A stretch of 64,000 bases of DNA, from NCBI RefSeq assembly GCF_040801785.1, contig NZ_CP161805.1:3038001-3102000 (forward strand). The letters run 5' to 3'. Below the pieces are notes generated by a model. That model was not told the origin of the DNA, ran no database searches, and saw only the letters and a list, made by a program, of their open reading frames with translations. Shown in pieces: positions 45,187-52,746 of this stretch; the first letter of the stretch is position 1; the number at the start of each line of letters is the position of its first letter. The position numbers and the translations under genes were made by a program. This DNA comes from Sulfitobacter sp. LCG007 (GTDB lineage: Bacteria > Pseudomonadota > Alphaproteobacteria > Rhodobacterales > Rhodobacteraceae).

Positions 45187-46794
45187 CTAGATGATATGCA
45201 TCTGCCCGGTCGCGAAAGCATAGGCAAAGACGATGGCATTTGCCACGGCATGGGCCACGATCGCGTCGCTCACCCTTCCGCGCCGCTGCATGATCCAGGA
45301 AAAGACGAGACCGGCCACCAATGCTTCCATCCAGCGGTCATGCAGGGCCGCGAACAGGCCCGCCGTGACGAATGCCGCGAACCAGGGGCCCAGCGCGCCC
45401 GTGAGCTTGCCCTCGAGGTAGTCCCGAAAGAAAAGCTCTTCGATGACAGGAACCAGCAACATGGTGCCGATCGCGCGCAGGATCATCCAGCCCACAAGCC
45501 ATGCACCTGCGAGGCCAGCATAGGCGGGCGAGGGATCGGCGACATGATATGGCACGCTCACCCACATGATCCCGATCGCGAGGCCGGCCATCACCGGCTC
45601 GACGGAAACGCCCCATTTCAGACCGCGTATCGCCCGTGCGAAATAAAGGAGCACCGCGGCCATGGCGACCACGCGCAGGGGATAGACCACGCCGGGAGTC
45701 TGACTGAAGGCCTGCGCGAAGAGGCCGGTGAACATGAAGACGGCAAAGGGCATGATGCGCGCCGCATTCGGATCCTCGCGAAGCGGCGGCGGAGCAGAAA
45801 GCGAAGTCGTCGCCACCGGGCCGAGGGGCCGCTGAAGGGCCGGGATCCTGCGTGCCCCGAGCACGATCCCGACCGAAATCAGCGTGAACATCAGCCAGCC
45901 CGCGTGGCTGTGGAAAGCGCCGACGGCAAGTTCGGGGTAGCCCTCCATGCCGATCACCAGCAGCACCGAGATGCGCACGATATTCAGCGCCGCGCTGATG
46001 CAGATGCCCACGGGATAGATCAGCAGCGCGCGGGGAAACCGCAATTCGTTGCGGAATAGGATCAGGAAGATCGTGGTGAACACGGTGACGAGGGCGATGC
46101 CCTCGATACCCGAGCAGACCGACGCCACGCTGACCTTGAACTCTTCGGTACCGATGACACGACGCACCGGATCGGTCTCGAGCGCATAGCCGAAGAAATC
46201 GAGGGCTCGGGCGACGGCTGTGAAGGTAAAGCCCGAGATCGCCTCGAGGCCCCAGAGCGGACGGATCAACATCGCGATCTGAGGGGCCGCGGCGCCCGCT
46301 AGCAGGATGGCGGCGATCTGTCCGCCGCGTTCGCTCAGGAAGCCCCGCCAGCGGGAAAGCGGCGCCACGAATGCAAGGATACCGCCGAGCAGCATGGCGA
46401 ACCCGGGCAGCCAGAAGAGAAGCGTTTGCGGAATTTGCGTCGTCCCGCTGCCTTCGGCCAGAAAGGTGGCCGGGACCAGTGCGACAAGCAGGCCCGCAAA
46501 GGCAAAGGCCAGCGGCACGCGCGACCAGCCGGCGTCGGAAACGAGGCGCCGTACCGGATCGGGAGACAGGATGGTGAAGAGGCCGAGCAGCGCGGCGCAG
46601 GCATAGAGCGCCAGAAGCACCCCGTTGACGCCCCGGCAAACGGCGGCCGACCAGTTTTCATGGCAGGTGAAATCGACGCCGTGCTTGTAGACCATGGAGA
46701 TGATCGCCAGTGCGGAGATCAGCGAAACCCCGGCCAGCAGGAGAGCGAGGCGCACATTCGGGCGGCGCCTGTCGAAAGTCGTGTCGGCTGGCAT
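45187..46794 (-). CDS. Exosortase E fused to CPBP-family protease (VPEID-CTERM system)
   Basis: A 535-aa polytopic membrane protein. The exosortase half has the catalytic Cys in ASVCSGIEGIALV near residue 225, the Arg in LNIVRISVLLVIG and the His in FHSHAGWLMF near residue 290. The C-terminal half is a CPBP (CAAX-type) protease with EELFFRDYLEGKL (EExxxR), ALHDRW and IVAHAVANA. This fusion is the one known as exosortase E/protease of the VPEID-CTERM system. It would process and anchor the small substrate encoded next to it. The ATG at 46794 has AGGAG about 8 bases upstream. Confidence 0.9.
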   Translation of the reverse strand: MPADTTFDRRRPNVRLALLLAGVSLISALAIISMVYKHGVDFTCHENWSAAVCRGVNGVLLALYACAALLGLFTILSPDPVRRLVSDAGWSRVPLAFAFAGLLVALVPATFLAEGSGTTQIPQTLLFWLPGFAMLLGGILAFVAPLSRWRGFLSERGGQIAAILLAGAAAPQIAMLIRPLWGLEAISGFTFTAVARALDFFGYALETDPVRRVIGTEEFKVSVASVCSGIEGIALVTVFTTIFLILFRNELRFPRALLIYPVGICISAALNIVRISVLLVIGMEGYPELAVGAFHSHAGWLMFTLISVGIVLGARRIPALQRPLGPVATTSLSAPPPLREDPNAARIMPFAVFMFTGLFAQAFSQTPGVVYPLRVVAMAAVLLYFARAIRGLKWGVSVEPVMAGLAIGIMWVSVPYHVADPSPAYAGLAGAWLVGWMILRAIGTMLLVPVIEELFFRDYLEGKLTGALGPWFAAFVTAGLFAALHDRWMEALVAGLVFSWIMQRRGRVSDAIVAHAVANAIVFAYAFATGQMHII

Positions 46795-46812
46795 ACCCGT
46801 CTCCTGGTAAAG

Positions 46813-46839
46813 CGGCCCGGCCCTCAAAGGACCGGGCCG
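46813..46839 (-). terminator. Hairpin between VPEID-CTERM gene and exosortase gene
   Basis: CGGCCCGG (46813-46820) and CCGGGCCG (46832-46839) form a perfect 8-bp stem with an 11-base loop; on the minus strand it is followed by CTTTACC. It sits 18 bases after the substrate stop and just before the exosortase ribosome site. It could act as a partial terminator that keeps the enzyme low relative to its substrate. Confidence 0.5.
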
Positions 46840-46856
46840 GAACCCTGATCCGACGA

Positions 46857-47033
46857 TCAGTTCGCGCGGCGACGACGTTCCCAGGCGAGAAGGACGACGG
46901 CCGCGACGGCTGCGAGTGCCGCGGTCCCTTCCAGCGCGCTGATCTCGGGAACGGAGGTGATTTGGATCGGGTTCACGTTGGCGAAGGCCGGAGTGGCCAT
47001 CATTGCCATGCCTGCGACAATAATCTTCTTCAT
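46857..47033 (-). CDS. VPEID-CTERM sorting-domain protein (exosortase E substrate)
   Basis: A 58-residue precursor. After the signal peptide MKKIIVAGMAMMATPAFA only about ten residues (NVNPIQITS) precede the sorting signal VPEISALEG, then a hydrophobic helix TAALAAVAAVVLLAW and a basic tail ERRRRAN. This tripartite C-terminus is the VPEID-CTERM form of PEP-CTERM signals; here the motif reads VPEIS. The ATG at 47033 has AAGGA 8 bases upstream. Almost nothing would remain after cleavage at both ends, so it may act as a surface anchor for polysaccharide or as a decoy/partner rather than a protein with its own fold. Confidence 0.88.
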   Translation of the reverse strand: MKKIIVAGMAMMATPAFANVNPIQITSVPEISALEGTAALAAVAAVVLLAWERRRRAN

Positions 47034-47157
47034 GCTATATTCCTTCAATGTGGCCGGGTTGGCCCTTTAAGTTGGAGAGACGACCGGATGGCGCGTCGCG
47101 CTGGAGCCGGTCGGCTCGGTCAACCGCCGCCGGGTGACCGCCCGGCGACGGAACTCG

Positions 47158-48525
47158 TCAAAGGATCATGTCACCGCAGTCGCAGCAGCAGTTTTCCTTC
47201 AGCAAGTCGAACTCGACGCCGATCACGAGCGGCTGGACACCGTCTTCGACCGGATCGAGGATAAGGCCGACAATGTCTCCGCTTCCGGCAACGAACCCGT
47301 CGTTGGCCAGCGCCAGCAGCGTAAGGTCCCGCGCATCCTCCAGCGTTCCGAACTCGGGCTGGGAGTTGAAGTAGTTCTTGGCGGCATTGCTGGTCAGCAG
47401 GCTGTCGGCGCCACCATCCACCAGGTTCCAGATGGCCCGCTGGATGTTGCCTTCGGTATATCCGTTCGCAATGAGGTCCTCGGCCTGGTTCAGAAGCCAG
47501 TTCACATTGTCGACGTTCTCGGGGTTGAATCCGAAATCCGAGTTGGGCAGCTGCGCCGCTCCGGCGATTGCCGCAGTGTAGCTGTCCTCGGTCAGGATGC
47601 TCACGGTGAACTCGTTGGTATCCGGCGCCTGGGAGATCGGCGTGGCGATCGACAGGCAGAAGGCGAGCTGGAAGTTGCCGATGTTCGTCAGGACCTCGCC
47701 AAGCCGCGAGTCCGGGAATTCGACTGACTGCACATCGACGTCATAGAGGCTGCCGCCCACGGTGTTGTCGTAGGAGACGGAGGCCGTGACGATGCCCACG
47801 TCACCGAGATCGCTCGAGATCGTGTCGTAGGTGTTGAGCGCACCATTGATCTCGACGTCGACCTCACCCGTCACGGTGGCTTCGCCATCGCTGAGTTCGT
47901 AGATGAACTCGTCGAGCATCGAGTCGCCGATCAGCAGGTCAGGCGCTGCCGCGCTCGCATTGATCGACACAGTGCCGTCCGCGTTGAGTGTCGCGGTCGC
48001 GCCGGATGCCAATGTCAGCGTGCCGCCGACGCCGACGGTCTCGTCATCGTCGCTGATGGACAGCACGGAAAGCGTATCGCCGTCCGGATCGCTGTCGTTT
48101 GCAAGCAGGTCGATGACGGTGGATTCCCCCACGCAGACGCAGGCTTCGTCATTGACGGGTACAGGCTCTTTGTTCGGCGGATCCTTCGGATCGCACTTGG
48201 GGTCCCATTTCGGGTCGCATTTCGGATCCCACTTCGGATCCCCCCAGCACCCGCCGAAGAACCAATCCCAGATGTTGCCACCCCAGCCCTTGCCGTCCCA
48301 GCCCTTGCCGTCCCCGTCGTCGCAGCCCTTGGCATCCCAGCCCTTGCCGTCCCAGCCCTTTCCGTCGGACTTGCCGCCGGACTTGCCGTCGTCATGCTTG
48401 CCGCCGGACTTGCCGCCGCCGTAGCTGCTGTAATTCTTGGAAGACCAGCCGTAATCGTTTCCGCGGCTGTTACCGCCAAAAGACGAACTGTAGCTGCTGA
48501 AACCCGTGCGCGCAAAGAATGACAC
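47158..48525 (-). CDS. Repeat-rich surface protein with cadherin-like domain
   Basis: A 455-aa protein with no classical signal peptide. Residues 1-35 are Ser/Gly/Tyr-rich, 36-80 are Gly/Lys/Asp/Trp repeats (DGKGWDGKGW) and 92-115 are DPKWDPKCDPK repeats. A cadherin/Ig-like domain follows (LLANDSDPDGDTLSVLSISD, about 120-225). A further domain (225-440) has NIQRAIWNLVDGGADSLL, like choice-of-anchor or thioester-type surface modules. The end ENCCCDCGDMIL is Cys-rich. Export route is unknown. It is upstream of the VPEID-CTERM and exosortase genes on the same strand; a perfect 7-bp stem at 47128-47147 follows its stop. Confidence 0.75.
   Translation of the reverse strand: MSFFARTGFSSYSSSFGGNSRGNDYGWSSKNYSSYGGGKSGGKHDDGKSGGKSDGKGWDGKGWDAKGCDDGDGKGWDGKGWGGNIWDWFFGGCWGDPKWDPKCDPKWDPKCDPKDPPNKEPVPVNDEACVCVGESTVIDLLANDSDPDGDTLSVLSISDDDETVGVGGTLTLASGATATLNADGTVSINASAAAPDLLIGDSMLDEFIYELSDGEATVTGEVDVEINGALNTYDTISSDLGDVGIVTASVSYDNTVGGSLYDVDVQSVEFPDSRLGEVLTNIGNFQLAFCLSIATPISQAPDTNEFTVSILTEDSYTAAIAGAAQLPNSDFGFNPENVDNVNWLLNQAEDLIANGYTEGNIQRAIWNLVDGGADSLLTSNAAKNYFNSQPEFGTLEDARDLTLLALANDGFVAGSGDIVGLILDPVEDGVQPLVIGVEFDLLKENCCCDCGDMIL
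48175..48376 (-). repeat. In-frame tandem repeats inside the surface-protein gene
   Basis: Two short-unit tracts. At about 48281-48376 the 15-base unit reading CCCTTGCCGTCCCAG on the plus strand (DGKGW) is repeated with variants. At about 48175-48243 a 12-base unit encodes DPKW/DPKC alternation. All units keep frame, so copy number can vary without breaking the gene. Confidence 0.75.
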
Positions 48526-48776
48526 CTTGCAAACTCCTCTAATTAAAATTCGATAAGTGACAGAAGCAGAAAGCTATAAATCGCACAATATCCGAACCGG
48601 AAAAAGGACAACCTTTCAACTAAAAATTGCCACAATACTAGTTAAGCGCGACGATCCACGCAAGCTTCATCTTCGGGTTGTTGGCGATTCCTTCATTGCT
48701 CTAAAGTATACGGCCTCGTCCATGCTATGCGGAGTGCAAACCGATTCTAAGGTTTCCAGCATGGCGGCGGTTCCAC
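48526..48776. promoter_or_regulatory. AT-rich divergent promoter region
   Basis: This 250-base spacer between the surface-protein gene (minus) and the GNAT gene (plus) is clearly richer in A+T than its surroundings, with tracts such as AACTAAAAATTGCCACAAT and CTCTAAAGTATACGG. It must hold both promoters. I cannot assign a specific operator. A 78-codon open frame across it (48557-48790) has no ribosome site or likeness to any family. Confidence 0.45.
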
Positions 48777-50027
48777 GTGAAAGATTCTGAAGAAATGCAG
48801 GCCGGCTTCATCTCGGGTGCCTGCATCAAGCAATTGTTTCCATTGTGGAAAGAACTGTTCAGACGCGATCCCGACGCACAGGTCTTTTCCGATCCGGAGT
48901 TCCTGTCCGGGCTGATCGAGGATCAGGAACATACGGTGCAGTTTCTTGTCGCATGGGACAGCGCCGGCGCTGCGGGGATATTGCCATGCCGGATCACGCA
49001 TGAATGGGAAGAGGGCCTCGAAGGTTTCCGGACCGAGCTTTCGATGGCGGCCCGGGCGGGCTGGGCGGACTACACAGCGCCCATTGTCGATCCGCGACGC
49101 CGCGACGCTGCGCTTCGCGCCATGTCGGGCGAACTCGCCGGAACCGGCTGGGGTCGCTTGAGGCTGGCGAACCTGCGGCTGGACGAGAAGGGACAGGAGG
49201 CTCTTTTCTCGGCGCTCGAGCCCGGCCGGTTCGAAAGGCGCGACGACGAGCGACGGATAAACGGGGGCGAAACCGACAATCTGCTCTGCCCTGCGATCGA
49301 CCTGCCCGAAAGCTTCGACACCTATCTGGCGACACTCGGGCGGAACACGCGGCAGAAACTGCGGCGCCTGCTGAGGATGCTGGACGGGGGCGAGGTCCAG
49401 ATCCGCCATGGCAGCGGCAAGGCGGACATCGCCATCCTGGTCGAGAACTGGGCGCGGACATGGGCCGGCAAACCCGGCGTGCGCGAAAAGGCCGACCGCT
49501 ACGGTGAGATCCTGCTCAACGCCGACACCGCGGGCCTGCTGTCGCTGCCGATGCTGGTGCGCAACGGACAGGTCATCGCGGCGATCGCGAACCTCGTCGA
49601 CCGCACCCACCGCCGCATTTCGTTCTTCGTGTCGGGACGCGACCCGGATGTGACGGACATTCCCGCGGGCTTCCTGCTGCACGCCGACGCGATCCGGCGC
49701 GCCATTTCCGAAGGCTTTGAAACCTATGACTTTCTGCGGGGGGACGAGGCCTACAAGATGCAGCTGGGCGCCAAGCCGGTACGGATCGACTACATCACGT
49801 TCCGCAGGCTGCCGGCCGACGGACGGGGCATGCAGCTGTCGCCGCTCAGCCTCGAACTGCTTGCCGCGCGCATCCCCGAACTGATCGCAGACGGGCAGAT
49901 CGCGCGGGCCGAAACCGCCGCGCGGCAGGTCGCCTTCGTCATCGCGACCGAAACCGAACGCTGGCAGCAGGCCGAACTTTCCCGCAGCCCGCTGCTTGCA
50001 CTTTCACCAGAAGAAACCAACGCTTGA
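48777..50027 (+). CDS. GNAT/FemAB-like acyltransferase (BioF2/CelD-type)
   Basis: A 416-aa protein with the Acetyltransf_6 (BioF2-like, CelD/FemAB) double-GNAT fold. Segments are LFRRDPDAQVFSDPEFLSGL at the N-terminus, the central LPESFDTYLATLGRNTRQKLRR near residue 180, a core LLSLPMLVRNGQVIAAIANL near residue 255 and GFETYDFLRGDEAYKMQLG near residue 320, which is diagnostic of the family. Such proteins accompany exosortase and exopolysaccharide loci, where they modify sugars or peptides. The start is a GTG at 48777; an ATG at 48795 is equally possible. It nearly abuts the convergent Hint gene (4 bases). Confidence 0.8.
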   Translation: MKDSEEMQAGFISGACIKQLFPLWKELFRRDPDAQVFSDPEFLSGLIEDQEHTVQFLVAWDSAGAAGILPCRITHEWEEGLEGFRTELSMAARAGWADYTAPIVDPRRRDAALRAMSGELAGTGWGRLRLANLRLDEKGQEALFSALEPGRFERRDDERRINGGETDNLLCPAIDLPESFDTYLATLGRNTRQKLRRLLRMLDGGEVQIRHGSGKADIAILVENWARTWAGKPGVREKADRYGEILLNADTAGLLSLPMLVRNGQVIAAIANLVDRTHRRISFFVSGRDPDVTDIPAGFLLHADAIRRAISEGFETYDFLRGDEAYKMQLGAKPVRIDYITFRRLPADGRGMQLSPLSLELLAARIPELIADGQIARAETAARQVAFVIATETERWQQAELSRSPLLALSPEETNA

Positions 50028-50031
50028 AGGT

Positions 50032-50580
50032 TCAGCCCCGATCGGCCTGGCTTGCCGCAACTTCGAGCCATACGCCTTCTACCCTGATCGTCGCGGGCCC
50101 GCCGCAATGGACGATGTAATAGGACAGGTCGGAGACGGCTTGGCGGACGATACCCTGCCGTCCGGCCAGCGACCCGGCAACGCAGCGCGAGGCGCCCTGC
50201 GACAGGCCCGGGACCTGCAGAATTTGTCCCGCCGACAGCAGAAGGTCGCGCGACGGCATGTGATACCCAAGCGATCCGGCCGGAATGCGCACCGGATGCG
50301 ATACCGGATGCAGGGCGAGAAACTGGGCATCAAGGTCGATCCGCTCGACACGTTCCACGGCAACGAAGGCCCCTGACCGCGTCAGGACCGTATCGTTCCG
50401 GCGGAGCGCCTGAACCGGCAGTTGCCCGAAAGAGGTTTCGATGCGGGCGGAACCGTGAATTCCGGGCACCCTCCACGTCATCTTGCCCGGCATACGCACC
50501 GGCATGGACCCGCCGGTCTCCGGAGCTGTCTTGGAATTCAGAACGCCGGTCGCAAATACATGTCCAGTATCGTCAAGCAT
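50032..50580 (-). CDS. Degenerate Hint-domain protein
   Basis: A 182-aa protein that follows the Hint_2 pattern but lacks its catalytic residues. The start of the domain, normally CFxxGT, is HGSARIETSFGQLPVQALRR; there is no Cys at the splice position. The later DLLVSxQHR motif is SRDLLLSAGQILQV, without the His. The beta-strand spacing (NDTVLTRSGAFVAVERVERI, SHPVRIPAGSLG) is kept. It may therefore serve as a structural or binding module. AAGGGAAG lies 6-7 bases before the ATG. It is next to the exosortase locus; the functional Hint protein lies 18 kb away. Confidence 0.7.
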   Translation of the reverse strand: MLDDTGHVFATGVLNSKTAPETGGSMPVRMPGKMTWRVPGIHGSARIETSFGQLPVQALRRNDTVLTRSGAFVAVERVERIDLDAQFLALHPVSHPVRIPAGSLGYHMPSRDLLLSAGQILQVPGLSQGASRCVAGSLAGRQGIVRQAVSDLSYYIVHCGGPATIRVEGVWLEVAASQADRG

Positions 50581-50957
50581 ATCAATCTTCCCTTTTCATC
50601 GTTGCCAGGCCGTGCCGCTTGGTGTGCGGCGCCGAAATGGAATGCTGGAATTCGTCAGTTACAATTTGCGCAATGCGCGCTGATTTTCGGAATTCGTCGA
50701 ATGCGCTCTGATACGCGGTCCGCACTGGACGCGCCTCACCCGATGCGGATCGCTTTGCAAGCCTGAGGCGTAAAACAGAACGCAATGGAGATCGGGAAGT
50801 CTGCCGTTTCCGGGGTGCCGGGCTCGATGCCGTTGCCAGCCAATGGCATGTGTGCGGCTGCGCGGGAGTTTTTCTTTGCCGGGTTGAGCCCGCGCCCACT
50901 CTGGCGTGTTTCCGTCCGTGGATCCGAATGAAGTCGGGGATCAGCCGTTCTGATTCG
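50581..50957. other. Intergenic region upstream of the degenerate Hint gene
   Basis: About 377 bases between the tonB stop and the Hint gene start. I see no gene. GGAATTCGTC occurs twice, at 50647-50656 and 50689-50698, a 10-base direct repeat 42 bases apart (about four helical turns), within an AT-richer part that also has TTGCGCAATGCGC. These lie 65-120 bases upstream of the Hint start codon, so they could be regulator sites. Confidence 0.4.
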
Positions 50958-51974
50958 TCATCGGCCCGTGATCTGGACAGAGAAGCTTCGCTGTGCACCG
51001 GATGGCGGAGCCGGGAAGGGAGCGGCGCGCCGGACAAGCCGCAGCGCCGCCTGGTCAAGCTGCGCCGAACCCGAACCCCGGGCCAGCGAAACCTGCGCAA
51101 GGCCGCCATTGCCCGAGATGGAAAAGGCGACGGTCGCGGTGCCCTGCGAGTTCACACTGGGACGCGGAATGCGAGAGAGGCGGCTCATCACGAGGCCCGG
51201 ATAGTTGCTGCGCGCCGCATTGCCCTGGGCTTCGGACTTGCCGGCCTGGCCGCTGCTGCGGGCCACGGCGGTCTCGCTGCCTGCGGACGTTCCCGCCCGC
51301 GCGTTGGCCTGCGCGTTGCCGCGACTGGCGGGCTCCTTCGCCTTCTGCTTCCGATCCGTGCGCTCCGCCATCCTCGGTGCGGGCGCATTGCGTTTCTCGA
51401 ACTCCGTGCTGCGGGCCTCGGGGCGCCTGGACGTCACAGCGGCGGCGCTCTCGGGTTCGGTCGCCTCGATCCGCTCGGGCTCGGCGGCAGTGGCCGCAGG
51501 CTCGGCGGTCACGGGAGCGGCGGGTGGGGCGGGTGCGACAGGCTCGGTCACCGTGGCCGCCGGGGTCGGCGCCAGTGCCGCCAGCGTCGTCGCCTCAGGT
51601 TGCTGCGCCGCGATCGGTTCCGCCGGCGTGGCCGGTTGCAGGGGTATGCTGTCCGCTGCCTGCGCCGCCCTTGCAACGGTCCGCTCGGCTGTCGGAGACG
51701 TCACGGGATCAGCCTTCCTTGCCGTTTCCGCAGGCGCCTTCGGCGCAGGCGTCGCTTCCGGCACGGACTGCGCGGTGCGCTCCGTGACCTGCACCGGCGC
51801 CACGACCCCTGCCGCCATGTCGGCGAATGCCGTCCCGATGCGCACCTCTGCGGCCCCCGCCGATCCTTCCATCTCGACAGGTTCCTGACGCGCAAGCGCA
51901 AGGCCGAGGCCGGCATGGGCCGAGCAGGCCAGAACCACAGCGGCGAACTTGGCGCGGCGGGACGAGAGGATCAT
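50958..51974 (-). CDS. TonB-family energy transducer
   Basis: A 338-aa TonB protein. An N-terminal helix (RAKFAAVVLACSAHAGLGLALA) with the His typical of TonB anchors it in the inner membrane. A long Ala/Pro/Glu-rich stretch (about 60-240) spans the periplasm, and the C-terminal domain (NYPGLVMSRLSRIPRPSVNS to RSFSVQIT) binds the TonB box of outer-membrane receptors. It is the last gene of an ExbB-ExbD-ExbD-TonB operon, overlapping the upstream exbD by 4 bases. No TonB-dependent receptor is in the window. Confidence 0.88.
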   Translation of the reverse strand: MILSSRRAKFAAVVLACSAHAGLGLALARQEPVEMEGSAGAAEVRIGTAFADMAAGVVAPVQVTERTAQSVPEATPAPKAPAETARKADPVTSPTAERTVARAAQAADSIPLQPATPAEPIAAQQPEATTLAALAPTPAATVTEPVAPAPPAAPVTAEPAATAAEPERIEATEPESAAAVTSRRPEARSTEFEKRNAPAPRMAERTDRKQKAKEPASRGNAQANARAGTSAGSETAVARSSGQAGKSEAQGNAARSNYPGLVMSRLSRIPRPSVNSQGTATVAFSISGNGGLAQVSLARGSGSAQLDQAALRLVRRAAPFPAPPSGAQRSFSVQITGR

Positions 51975-52360
51975 CTCAGACCCCGCTCAGTCACGATCAC
52001 CACGTCTCTCGCGCCGGCCGCCCGCAGCTCGCGTCCGATCTCGACGAGCCGCGCCGCGGGGGCGTCGCGGTCCGGCACAATCCTGACGCGGTCGGGCATC
52101 TCGTCGTCGCGCGCCCGCAGGAAGGCCTCGACCGAGTCGACGGGCGCGCCCTTCCAGCTCAGGTGTCCGTCGGGATGGAGCACAAGTGCCTCTGCCGGCT
52201 CGGCCCCGTCAAGATCGGCAGTCCGCACGAGGTTGAGTTCCGGGTCAAGCGGAGGCGCGATGGTGCCCGCCACCAGGAAGAAGATCAGCATGAGGAAGAC
52301 GACGTTGATCAAGGTCACGGTCGGCTCACGCTCGGTTCTGGCCCGTGCGCGGCGTCTCAT
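51971..52360 (-). CDS. ExbD-family protein with Asn at the proton-carrier position
   Basis: A 129-aa ExbD/TolR protein: cytoplasmic basic start, one membrane helix and a periplasmic domain. In ExbD the helix begins with a conserved Asp (LIDVxFLLLIFF) that carries protons. Here the helix is VTLINVVFLMLIFFLVAG, and residue 19 is Asn (codon AAC, 52306-52304). The rest of the helix is intact. Proton conduction would then rely on the second ExbD in the operon. Start and stop overlap the neighbours by 4 bases each. Confidence 0.87.
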   Translation of the reverse strand: MRRRARARTEREPTVTLINVVFLMLIFFLVAGTIAPPLDPELNLVRTADLDGAEPAEALVLHPDGHLSWKGAPVDSVEAFLRARDDEMPDRVRIVPDRDAPAARLVEIGRELRAAGARDVVIVTERGLR

Positions 52361-52746
52361 GCCTGGCCCAGCACCGTGACCTGAAGGCCCGGCAATCCCC
52401 TCAGGATCAGCAGCAGATCGGTGAGCCGCTGTGCATTGACCTCTCCCGACAGCGAGACGAGGACGGATCTGGCTGCGCTTTCGCCTTCGTCTTCCCGAAG
52501 CGCGCCGGCAAGCGCGTCCAATGCCATGTCCCGGCCGTTCAGCGAAAGCCTGTCCTGGGCGAGGCGCAGGAAGACTGGCCGGTCCAGCGGCTCACCCGTG
52601 CCGGGCGTGCCGGTCGCCAGATTGACCTCGGCGAAGCGCGTGAAGGTCGAACTCAGCATGAAGAAGAGCAGCAGCAGAAAGATCACGTCGATGAGCGACG
52701 TCATCGAAAGCCTTCTGCGGCGGCGGCGCGCCCTAGGCATGGGCAA
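52357..52746 (-). CDS. exbD: ExbD-family biopolymer transport protein
   Basis: A 129-aa ExbD/TolR protein with a strongly basic N-terminus (PRARRRRRRLSM), the helix SLIDVIFLLLLFFMLSSTF that keeps the proton-carrying Asp, and a periplasmic domain ending LQVTVLGQA. With ExbB it forms the proton-driven motor for TonB. It overlaps exbB by 14 bases and the Asn-type exbD by 4 bases, so the two ExbD forms are probably made in similar amounts. Confidence 0.9.
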   Translation of the reverse strand: MPMPRARRRRRRLSMTSLIDVIFLLLLFFMLSSTFTRFAEVNLATGTPGTGEPLDRPVFLRLAQDRLSLNGRDMALDALAGALREDEGESAARSVLVSLSGEVNAQRLTDLLLILRGLPGLQVTVLGQA

